Below the pieces are notes generated by a model, which worked only from the letters and a program-made list of their open reading frames with translations, searched no databases and was not told the DNA's origin. The translations under genes were made by a program, and so were the position numbers. From assembly GCF_021608185.1 (NCBI RefSeq), contig NZ_JAKIHN010000011.1, positions 1 to 51,033 on the forward strand: DNA of 51,033 nucleotides, given 5' to 3'. This DNA comes from Flavobacterium anseongense (GTDB lineage Bacteria > Bacteroidota > Bacteroidia > Flavobacteriales > Flavobacteriaceae). Below, piece after piece: positions 37,496 to 44,297 of this stretch (position 1 is its first letter; each line of letters begins with the position of its first letter).

Positions 37496-38425
37496 TTATT
37501 TATTAGCTACTTTGACGGTGTCTTGTGTTACGGCTTTTGCTCCTTCTTCTTTCCATTCTTTGGCTTCGGCTTCGGTTGGTTTTGGATCTTTTGGATTGGA
37601 ACCCTGAAGTGATAACACATAGCTGGCTAATTTTTGAATATCAGATGGTTTTATAGATGCTTTCCAAGATACCATTCCTTTTCCGTCTCGACCACCTTCC
37701 ATAATGGTGTTGAATACGTTTTTGATACCACCACCGTTTATCCAAAATTGGTCTGTTAAGTTTGGCCCGATTTGTCCACCACCATCAGCACGGTGACAGG
37801 CAACACAGTTGGTTTGGTACAAGGCTTTACCAGTCGCAATACTTGGTGCATCTGTTAATAGAGTTACTTTGTCTTTGTTCATCATATCAGGTGCCGTTTT
37901 CAAATAGGCATCCACAGCTGCTTTAGCTTCTCTAACCTCGGTCTGATATTCCTGATCTTGGTTATAATCTCCCATAACATGAAAGCGCACTAAATAGATT
38001 CCTGCGAAAATAATGGTTCCATAAAACAAATAAACCCACCAAGGCGGCAACACATTATCTAACTCACGAATACCATCGTAGTTGTGGTCTAACATCACAT
38101 CTGCTTCTTCCTCTATGGTTTTGGTACGGGTCAGTTTTTTCAAGATGTTTTTATAGAAAGCACTTTCGGTAAACGGTACTGACTGCGCTTCGTCTAGTTG
38201 CTTTTTCTGCTCTTCAGTCAGCAAATGATAGGTCACATTATCTACCGCACTGACTACAATTTCGATAGCAATCAGGAGAAATAAAAATACAACCAAAAAC
38301 AATCCAACCATAGGATACTTTATAAAAGCAGGTTGATTTCCGGAATCGATGAAATATTCCATTGCAGCAAGCACACAGGCAAAAATCAATGGTACTCTTA
38401 CATAGGCGGGAATTAATTTTTTCAT
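37496..38425 (-). CDS. ccoP: cbb3 oxidase subunit III (CcoP), single-haem form
   Basis: The 309-residue subunit has two N-terminal membrane segments (about 8-60), a linker with a CcoP N-terminal domain motif (DHNYDGIRELDNVLPPWWVYLF at about 113-134, leading into the next helix), and a C-terminal cytochrome c domain. There is one CxxCH, CVACH at 207-211, with a candidate Met ligand in GKGMVSWK. Proteobacterial CcoP carries two c-type haems; here only one is encoded. It passes electrons from donors toward the CcoNO core. It follows ccoQ with 15 bp between them and precedes ccoG, all on the same strand. Confidence 0.94.
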   Translation of the reverse strand: MKKLIPAYVRVPLIFACVLAAMEYFIDSGNQPAFIKYPMVGLFLVVFLFLLIAIEIVVSAVDNVTYHLLTEEQKKQLDEAQSVPFTESAFYKNILKKLTRTKTIEEEADVMLDHNYDGIRELDNVLPPWWVYLFYGTIIFAGIYLVRFHVMGDYNQDQEYQTEVREAKAAVDAYLKTAPDMMNKDKVTLLTDAPSIATGKALYQTNCVACHRADGGGQIGPNLTDQFWINGGGIKNVFNTIMEGGRDGKGMVSWKASIKPSDIQKLASYVLSLQGSNPKDPKPTEAEAKEWKEEGAKAVTQDTVKVANK

Positions 38426-38440
38426 GTCTATAACTTTTAA

Positions 38441-38608
38441 TTAATCTTTAATAGGTAACTCACTCAATTCTTTGATGGTTTCTTTCTTATAGGTATACAC
38501 CCAAATAAACAGACCTACAAAAAATGAAAAGCAAATAATCAGGGAAATAATCGGGTAAATAGCTACTCCTGAAATGGATTCTAAATTGTGTTTTACAAAC
38601 TTTAACAT
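38441..38608 (-). CDS. ccoQ: CcoQ/FixQ-like small membrane subunit
   Basis: A 55-residue ORF fills the gap between ccoNO and ccoP: it starts at ATG 38608 (MLKFVKHNLESISGV) and ends at TAA 38441 (ELSELPIKD). One transmembrane helix is present (YPIISLIICFSFFVGLFIWVY), followed by a basic and acidic cytoplasmic tail (TYKKETIKELSEL). Size, topology and place in the order N-O-Q-P match CcoQ, which stabilises the core against oxygen. It starts 6 bp after the ccoNO stop. Because it is short it is easily missed; location and topology are the main support. Confidence 0.85.
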   Translation of the reverse strand: MLKFVKHNLESISGVAIYPIISLIICFSFFVGLFIWVYTYKKETIKELSELPIKD

Positions 38609-38614
38609 GGCTGA

Positions 38615-40798
38615 CTATTTATTGTTTTTTACTTTAATATCGGTTCCTAAACGTTGTAAATACCCAATCAAAGCCACTATTTCTCTGTCTTTCATTGGCA
38701 CAAAAGCAACACCTTTAGCAGCAGCTTTGGTTTTACTCGCTTCGTATGATTTAACAAAGTCGGGATCGTTGTATAGGTTTTTCTCTATTGCTGATACTTG
38801 TGTTTCAATACTTTGTTTTGCATTGGAGATATCGGCATCTGTATAAGGAACACCTAATGTCTGCATGGCTTTCATTTTGGCTTCTGTATCCGAATAATCC
38901 ATGGCTGTATTGTCGAACAACCATTTGTATCCAGGCATTATAGAACCCGGTGAAGTACTTTGTGGATTCCACATATGGTTAAAGTGCCAGTTATCGTTGT
39001 ACTTTCCTCCTTCTCTGTGCAAATCCGGACCGGTACGTTTAGAACCCCATAAGAATGGATGGTCGTATACATATTCTCCCGATTTAGAGTAATCGCCATA
39101 ACGAACTACTTCTGAGCGGAATGGACGAATCATTTGCGAGTGACAGCCCACACAACCTTCGCGGATATAGATGTCGCGTCCTTGCAATTCAAGTGGTGTA
39201 TAAGGTTTTACTGCGGCGATAGTTGGGATGTTTGATTTTACCATAATCGTTGGCACAATTTGAATAATACCTCCAATTAAAATGGCTATAGTAGCTAAAA
39301 CGGCTAATTGTATAGGACGTCTTTCTAACCATGGGTGGAATTTTTCTCCTTTTAATCGGCCTGAAGAAATTTTGGTTAACTCAGTAGCTTCTGCTAATTC
39401 ATCTTCTACTGTGCTGCCTTGTTTAACTGTTTTTATTACGTTGTAAATCAATACAATCATACCGATTAAATACAATGTTCCTCCGATAGCTCTCATCCAA
39501 TACATTGGCATAATTTGCGTAACGGTTTCTAAGAAGTTACCGTATTGCAATGTCCCATCGGGTTTGAATTGTTTCCACATAGAAGCCTGAGTAAATCCGG
39601 CAACATACATTGGTAACGCATACAACACGATTCCGAGAGTTCCAATCCAGAAATGGAAATTGGCTAATTTTTCAGAATATAAAGTAGTTTTAGTCAAACG
39701 CGGAATCAACCAATAAATCATACCAAAGATTAAGAAACCGTTCCATGCCAAAGCTCCAACATGGACGTGAGCAATAATCCAATCGGTAAAGTGGGCAATA
39801 GCATTTACATTTTTAAGTGATAACATCGGACCTTCAAACGTAGCCATTCCATATCCGGTAATCGCCACTACGAAGAATTTCAATACCGAATCGGTTCGCA
39901 CTTTATCCCAAACACCGCGCAGGGTTAGCAAACCGTTAATCATTCCACCCCAAGATGGTGCTATCAACATTATAGAAAATACTACTCCAAGGTTTTGCGC
40001 CCAATCCGGCAATGAAGAATACAATAAATGGTGTGGACCAGCCCAGATATAAATAAAGATTAATGACCAGAAATGAATGATTGATAATCGATAAGAATAC
40101 ACCGGACGATTAGCTGCTTTTGGCACAAAATAGTACATCATTCCAAGAAAAGGCGTTGTAAGGAAAAAAGCCACAGCATTATGTCCGTACCACCATTGCA
40201 CTAAGGCATCCTGTACACCGGCATAAACGGAATAACTTTTTAAAGCCGAAACCGGAATCTCCAAACTATTAAAAATATGTAGCACTGCTACCGTAACAAA
40301 TGTGGCGATGTAAAACCAAACAGCTACATACATATGTCGTTCCCTACGTTTGATAATCGTACCAATCATATTGATTCCAAATGCCACCCAAATCAAAGCT
40401 ATGGCGATGTCAATCGGCCATTCTAATTCGGCGTATTCTTTTGAAGACGTATAACCTAACGGCAGCGTAATGGCTGCTGCAACTATAATTAACTGCCAAC
40501 CCCAAAAGTGAAGATTGCTCAAAAAGTTGCTGTACATTCGGGCTTTCAGCAAACGTTGCAAAGAGTAATACACTCCGGCAAACATAGCGTTACCCACAAA
40601 GGCAAAAATTACAGCGTTGGTGTGTAAAGGTCTTAATCGCCCGAAACTCAAGAACGAAACACCGTCCGTTAAGTTGGGAAACAAAAATAAGACCGCCAGT
40701 AAGAGTCCAACTAACATTCCTACCAGTCCAAAGACAATTGTGGCGTAGATAAACTTCTTTACAATTTTGTTGTCGTAATAAAATTGTTGCATTTCCAT
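38615..40798 (-). CDS. ccoN: Fused cbb3 oxidase subunits I and II (CcoN-CcoO)
   Basis: The 727-residue protein joins a 12-13-helix haem-copper oxidase subunit I (about 1-480) to a membrane-anchored cytochrome c of the CcoO type (about 500-727). In the CcoN part, histidine ligands lie in LHTNAVIFAFVG, WYGHNAVAFFLTTPF, AGPHHLLYSSLPDW and DWIIAHVHVGALAWNGF. In the CcoO part the haem site is CVGCHSQMIRPF, with CxxCH at 549-553, and a probable Met ligand lies in GSIMPGYKWLFD. Separate ccoN and ccoO genes are the rule in Proteobacteria, while the fusion is known in Bacteroidota. It is the catalytic core that reduces oxygen to water at low oxygen and pumps protons. It is preceded by ccoS, with a 2-bp gap. 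Confidence 0.97.
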   Translation of the reverse strand: MEMQQFYYDNKIVKKFIYATIVFGLVGMLVGLLLAVLFLFPNLTDGVSFLSFGRLRPLHTNAVIFAFVGNAMFAGVYYSLQRLLKARMYSNFLSNLHFWGWQLIIVAAAITLPLGYTSSKEYAELEWPIDIAIALIWVAFGINMIGTIIKRRERHMYVAVWFYIATFVTVAVLHIFNSLEIPVSALKSYSVYAGVQDALVQWWYGHNAVAFFLTTPFLGMMYYFVPKAANRPVYSYRLSIIHFWSLIFIYIWAGPHHLLYSSLPDWAQNLGVVFSIMLIAPSWGGMINGLLTLRGVWDKVRTDSVLKFFVVAITGYGMATFEGPMLSLKNVNAIAHFTDWIIAHVHVGALAWNGFLIFGMIYWLIPRLTKTTLYSEKLANFHFWIGTLGIVLYALPMYVAGFTQASMWKQFKPDGTLQYGNFLETVTQIMPMYWMRAIGGTLYLIGMIVLIYNVIKTVKQGSTVEDELAEATELTKISSGRLKGEKFHPWLERRPIQLAVLATIAILIGGIIQIVPTIMVKSNIPTIAAVKPYTPLELQGRDIYIREGCVGCHSQMIRPFRSEVVRYGDYSKSGEYVYDHPFLWGSKRTGPDLHREGGKYNDNWHFNHMWNPQSTSPGSIMPGYKWLFDNTAMDYSDTEAKMKAMQTLGVPYTDADISNAKQSIETQVSAIEKNLYNDPDFVKSYEASKTKAAAKGVAFVPMKDREIVALIGYLQRLGTDIKVKNNK

Positions 40799-40800
40799 AA

Positions 40801-40995
40801 TTAAATTGGTTTTTGTTCTTCTTTATTTGTTATTGTTTTGGATTTTGCTTTTATAAGCTCATCGTCAAAAAGCATTCTGACCGATGGTGTGTAGTCATCA
40901 TCATACTGGCCGGTTTTCACGGCACGAAGGAAAGCGTATAAAAACGCCACGGCTATAATGATGCTGATGGATATTAATAGATAAATGACACTCAT
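40801..40995 (-). CDS. ccoS: cbb3 oxidase assembly protein CcoS
   Basis: The start at 40995 gives the 64-residue protein MSVIYLLISISIIIAVAFLY..., which has the expected single membrane helix. The conserved motif after it is AVKTGQYDDDYTPSVRMLFDDE, which is typical of CcoS. An in-frame ATG at 41016 would add seven residues, but its start overlaps the predicted -7 box, so it is probably not transcribed. CcoS is needed for cofactor insertion into cbb3 oxidase. It is the first gene of the ccoS-NO-Q-P-G-H unit and has its own FNR-like promoter inside the larger cluster. Confidence 0.93.
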   Translation of the reverse strand: MSVIYLLISISIIIAVAFLYAFLRAVKTGQYDDDYTPSVRMLFDDELIKAKSKTITNKEEQKPI

Positions 40996-41013
40996 ACCTC
41001 TAATTTGTGTAAG

Positions 41014-41021
41014 CAAAGTTA
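41014..41021 (-). promoter_or_regulatory. -7 box (TAACTTTG) of the ccoS operon
   Basis: Perfect TAnnTTTG on the minus strand. The predicted transcription start is near 41009, leaving a leader of about 14 nt before the ATG at 40995. Confidence 0.65.
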
Positions 41022-41043
41022 CTGTTGGGGTTATTCTTAAAAT

Positions 41044-41057
41044 ATGATATTTATCAT
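41044..41057. promoter_or_regulatory. FNR-like site ATGAT-ATTT-ATCAT upstream of ccoS
   Basis: Perfect TGAT-N4-ATCA palindrome, extended to TATGATATTTATCATA (41043-41058). Its centre is 36.5 bp from the last base of the -7 box at 41014, equal to the hemN and ccoI spacing, and consistent with class II activation. Confidence 0.8.
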
Positions 41058-41067
41058 ACCTGCATTT

Positions 41068-43440
41068 TTATTTTCGAGCGAAATAATTACTCATAACCGT
41101 AACAAAACTTACTATCGTAATCGTGCTCAACGGCATGATGATTGCGGCTACAATTGGAAGTAAGTTTCCGGTAACTGCATAGCTTAGTCCAACAACGTTA
41201 TACAATAATGACAAACCAAAACTCATGTAAATTGTCTTCATCGCATTTTTAGAATAGTTCAAGAAGAACGCAATCTTTTCAAATTGAGAAGCGTCTAATA
41301 TTCCGTCGCAAGCCGGAGAAAATACATTTACATTTTCCGAAATGGATATTCCAATATTGCTTTGCGCCAAAGCTCCGGCATCATTTAATCCGTCGCCTAT
41401 CATTAGTACATTTTTGCCTTCTCTTTGAAGGTTTTCGATATAGGATAATTTCTGTTCAGGCTTTTGATTGAATACCAAACAAGTAGTTTTGGGCAACATC
41501 TTTTCTAAAATAGCGCGCTCGCCATCGTTGTCTCCGGATAATACGATGAGATTGTATTTTTTGGATAGGCTTTCAAATAATTGCTCTAATCCATTTCGGT
41601 ATTGATTATTAAAAACATAACTGCCTTTGTACACGCCATTGATTTCGACATGGACTTTGGTTTTCTTATGGGTGTTTTCGCTCATGTGTTGCAAAAACTG
41701 GGATGAGCCTAATTTGACAGTATCATTTTCGAATTCAACAAAAACCCCTTTTCCAATAATCTCTTCAAAACTTTTTGTTTCAAGTTTATCCTGATGCGGA
41801 ATAAAGTCATACAATCTTCTGCTCAATGGATGATTAGAACCTCGAAGTGCATTTTTCAGTAGCTTTAATTCGGAATCATTTAAAGCTTCACCTTCATAGG
41901 TTATCGAAGTCTTTTTGTTAGTCGTAATGGTTCCGGTTTTGTCAAAAACAATCGTATCTACTTTGGCTAATTGTTCGATGACAATCGCATTTTTGAGATA
42001 GAGTTTTCGTTTTCCCATAATACGCAAGACATTCCCCAAAGTAAACGGAGCTGTCAACGCCAATGCACACGGACAAGCGACAATCAGAATTGCTGTGAAT
42101 ACATTAAAAGCAGTCGTCACATCGATAAAAATCCAAAAGATAAAAGACACAACCGACAATAACAACAAAGCCGGAGTAAAATAGCGACTGATTTTATCGG
42201 TAATGGATTTGTGTTTTTGTTCGACCTTTTTCTGAAAGACATCATTGCTCCACAACTGCGTCAGGTAACTTTGGGAAACCGAGAACAGCACTTCCATTTC
42301 AATGACTTTGCCCAATTGTTTTCCTCCGGCAAAGATTTTGTCTCCTGATTTTTTTTCGATAGGAACCGCTTCTCCGGTTACAAAACTGTAATCTATTGAT
42401 GTTTTATCAGAAATCAGAATACCATCAACCGGAATCAGCTCTTGATTTCTGATTAATAATCGGTCGCCTTTTTGAATGTCGTAAACCTGCACTGCTGTTT
42501 CTTTTCCGTCAGGCAAAATTTTGGTAATCGCAATGGGAAAATACGATTTATAATCACGTTCAAACGAAAGAAAATCATAGGTTTTTTGCTGGAATAATTT
42601 CCCTAACAACATAAAGAAAATCAAGCCACACATACTGTCAAAAAAACCTTGACCGTAATTGAACACAATATCTACCGTGCTTCTAATAAACATTATTACA
42701 ATTCCCAAAGCAATCGGAATTTCGATATTGAGCATACCTTGTTTGATGCTTTTCCATGCTGCAACATAATAACCCGAAGCCGAATAGATAAAAGCCGGTA
42801 ATGACAACACAAAAATCATCCAACGGAAGAAATCTTTGTATTGGTCAATCCAAAATTCATTAACTTCAAAATATTCCGGAAACGACAAAAGCATAATATT
42901 TCCAAAACAGAAAAAAGCTACTCCGATTTTGTAAATCAAAGTGCGATCTACTTTCTTTTTGCCTTCGTCATAATTCTCTAAACTGATATAGGGTTCATAA
43001 CCGATAGAGCACAACATCTCCACAATTTCTTTCAAAGAAGTTTTTTCAGGATTATAAGTTATCCGGACTTTTTTATTTGGAAAATTAACCTGCGAAGTAC
43101 TTATTCCTGCTTGCAGTTTTTGCAGATTTTCTAAAATCCATATACATGAACTACAGTGTATATGTGGAATGTAGAGCGAAACAATATGCGTTGTATTTTC
43201 TTTAAATTCGAGAAGCTTGTCAACGATATTTTCATTGGCTAAAAAATCATATTTGCCTTTGATGTCTTGTGGTGTCGCACCTGGTGCTGACTGAAAATCA
43301 TAATAGCACGAAAGGTCATTTTGACTAAAAATTTCGTAGACGGTTTTACATCCGTTGCAACAAAAACTTTTATTATCAAAAAGAACCTCGTCTTTCTTAC
43401 TAATTTCATTACCACAATGGAAACACTGTGATGTATTCAT
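41068..43440 (-). CDS. ccoI: Copper-translocating P-type ATPase CcoI (FixI)
   Basis: The 790-residue P1B-type ATPase moves copper across the inner membrane for CuB of cbb3 oxidase. The N-terminus has a cysteine-rich segment (CFHCG near 6-10 and CCNGC near 27-31) and a metal-binding domain with HCSSCIWILENL at about 95-106. Helices surround the ion motif ACPCALALTAP. Catalytic motifs are TGEAVPIEKKSGD (actuator), FDKTGTITT (phosphorylation) and MIGDGLNDAGALAQ (hinge). Eight helices are expected. It is the first gene of the cluster, divergent from the Crp/Fnr gene. An FNR-like site centred 59.5 bp before the ATG serves both directions. Confidence 0.96.
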   Translation of the reverse strand: MNTSQCFHCGNEISKKDEVLFDNKSFCCNGCKTVYEIFSQNDLSCYYDFQSAPGATPQDIKGKYDFLANENIVDKLLEFKENTTHIVSLYIPHIHCSSCIWILENLQKLQAGISTSQVNFPNKKVRITYNPEKTSLKEIVEMLCSIGYEPYISLENYDEGKKKVDRTLIYKIGVAFFCFGNIMLLSFPEYFEVNEFWIDQYKDFFRWMIFVLSLPAFIYSASGYYVAAWKSIKQGMLNIEIPIALGIVIMFIRSTVDIVFNYGQGFFDSMCGLIFFMLLGKLFQQKTYDFLSFERDYKSYFPIAITKILPDGKETAVQVYDIQKGDRLLIRNQELIPVDGILISDKTSIDYSFVTGEAVPIEKKSGDKIFAGGKQLGKVIEMEVLFSVSQSYLTQLWSNDVFQKKVEQKHKSITDKISRYFTPALLLLSVVSFIFWIFIDVTTAFNVFTAILIVACPCALALTAPFTLGNVLRIMGKRKLYLKNAIVIEQLAKVDTIVFDKTGTITTNKKTSITYEGEALNDSELKLLKNALRGSNHPLSRRLYDFIPHQDKLETKSFEEIIGKGVFVEFENDTVKLGSSQFLQHMSENTHKKTKVHVEINGVYKGSYVFNNQYRNGLEQLFESLSKKYNLIVLSGDNDGERAILEKMLPKTTCLVFNQKPEQKLSYIENLQREGKNVLMIGDGLNDAGALAQSNIGISISENVNVFSPACDGILDASQFEKIAFFLNYSKNAMKTIYMSFGLSLLYNVVGLSYAVTGNLLPIVAAIIMPLSTITIVSFVTVMSNYFARK

Positions 43441-43462
43441 AATTTGCTCATTTTACCTGGGA

Positions 43463-43470
43463 CAAATTTC
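43463..43470 (-). promoter_or_regulatory. Imperfect -7 box (GAAATTTG) of ccoI
   Basis: Seven of the eight positions fit TAnnTTTG, the first base being G instead of T. The spacing to the FNR-like site centre is exactly 36.5 bp, as at ccoS and hemN. The predicted start is near 43458, with a short leader before the ATG at 43440. Confidence 0.5.
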
Positions 43471-43492
43471 CAACATCGACTAAAATTAAAAT

Positions 43493-43506
43493 ATGATATA
43501 TATCAT
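43493..43506. promoter_or_regulatory. FNR-like site ATGAT-ATAT-ATCAT between ccoI and the Crp/Fnr gene
   Basis: A fully symmetric 14-bp palindrome in the divergent intergenic region. For ccoI it lies near -41.5 (activation geometry). For the regulator gene it is centred only 23.5 bp before the end of the -7 box TATATTTG, so it would overlap RNA polymerase and could repress: negative autoregulation is predicted. Confidence 0.78.
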
Positions 43507-43515
43507 CCTTTTGAA

Positions 43516-43523
43516 TATATTTG
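43516..43523 (+). promoter_or_regulatory. -7 box (TATATTTG) of the Crp/Fnr gene
   Basis: Perfect TAnnTTTG. The predicted start is near 43528, leaving a leader of about 20 nt before the ATG at 43548. The TTG at 43521, a possible alternative start codon, lies inside this box and is therefore unlikely to be used. Confidence 0.6.
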
Positions 43524-43547
43524 TATGACCAAAAAACAATTTTTTTT

Positions 43548-44228
43548 ATGTCAAAATGTGAGCAATGTATCGTACGTCAATTCAGTTCTTTGAAAGCGCT
43601 GAACAAAGCAGAGTTGCTCAAAATGGCAGATTGTAAAACTTCATACACCATCAAAAAAGGTGAGCCAATTTTTGAAGAAGGTGAAGTCACTAATGGAATT
43701 TATTGCGTCAAAGACGGTGTTTGCAAACTGTCTAAACTTAGCTCTAACGGAAAAGACCAAATCGTAAAATTGGTAAAACCGGGAGAATTATTAGGGCAAC
43801 GTTCTATGATTAGTGAAGAACCTGCAAACCTAAGTGCCGTTGCTTTAGAAGATATGGAAGTTTGTTTTATTCCGAAAAAAGAAATCATGCAGTTCTTTAC
43901 GCAAAACAATGAATTCTCTATGAATGTGATGAAAACCATTTGTGGCGATTTAAAAGATGCCGATGATCACATGGTAGACATGGCACAGAAAAGTGTGAAA
44001 GAACGTTTAGCGGGAACGCTCATTTATTTGGAAGAAATGTTTGGAGTTGATACAGACGGGACACTTCGCTTACAATTATCAAGGGAAGAATTGGCAGGAA
44101 TGATTGGTACGGCTACAGAAAGCTGCATCCGATTACTTTCTGAACTCAATAAAAGTAATCTTATTGAATTGGTTGGCAAGCGCATCAAGATAGTCGACAA
44201 AAACAAATTGCGTCGTTTAGCAGATTAA
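43548..44228 (+). CDS. Crp/Fnr-family transcription regulator
   Basis: The start at ATG 43548 gives MSKCEQCIVRQFSSLKALNK and about 226 residues. An N-terminal cyclic-nucleotide-binding-type fold (about 20-130) is followed by a long dimer helix and a winged helix-turn-helix (LQLSREELAGMIGTATESCI, then RLLSELNKSNLIELVGKRIKI). The recognition helix keeps the Glu and Arg that in FNR contact TTGAT-N4-ATCAA half-sites (ESCIR here, ETISR in FNR). Cysteines at 4 and 7 form a CxxC, but the third cysteine of the FNR N-terminal cluster is replaced by Ser; other cysteines lie at about residues 29, 58 and 64. It may sense oxygen or redox state with a different cluster. It is divergent from ccoI and is the likely activator of ccoI, ccoS and hemN. 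Confidence 0.93.
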   Translation: MSKCEQCIVRQFSSLKALNKAELLKMADCKTSYTIKKGEPIFEEGEVTNGIYCVKDGVCKLSKLSSNGKDQIVKLVKPGELLGQRSMISEEPANLSAVALEDMEVCFIPKKEIMQFFTQNNEFSMNVMKTICGDLKDADDHMVDMAQKSVKERLAGTLIYLEEMFGVDTDGTLRLQLSREELAGMIGTATESCIRLLSELNKSNLIELVGKRIKIVDKNKLRRLAD

Positions 44229-44248
44229 TTTTCATTCATTAACTCATA

Positions 44249-44278
44249 AAAAAAACCACTTGAATAAAGTGGTTTTTC
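44249..44278. terminator. Bidirectional terminator between the Crp/Fnr gene and the type C cargo gene
   Basis: CCACTT (44256-44261) and AAGTGG (44267-44272) are flanked by A-runs and T-runs that extend the stem, giving U-tracts in both directions. It separates two convergent genes. Confidence 0.88.
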
Positions 44279-44297
44279 GTTTTATAATTGAACTTTG

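Noticed and set aside
43521..43547. TTG start for the Crp/Fnr gene giving nine extra residues
   Set aside because: The TTG is part of the -7 box TATATTTG, and the ATG at 43548 gives the family-like N-terminus MSKCEQC.
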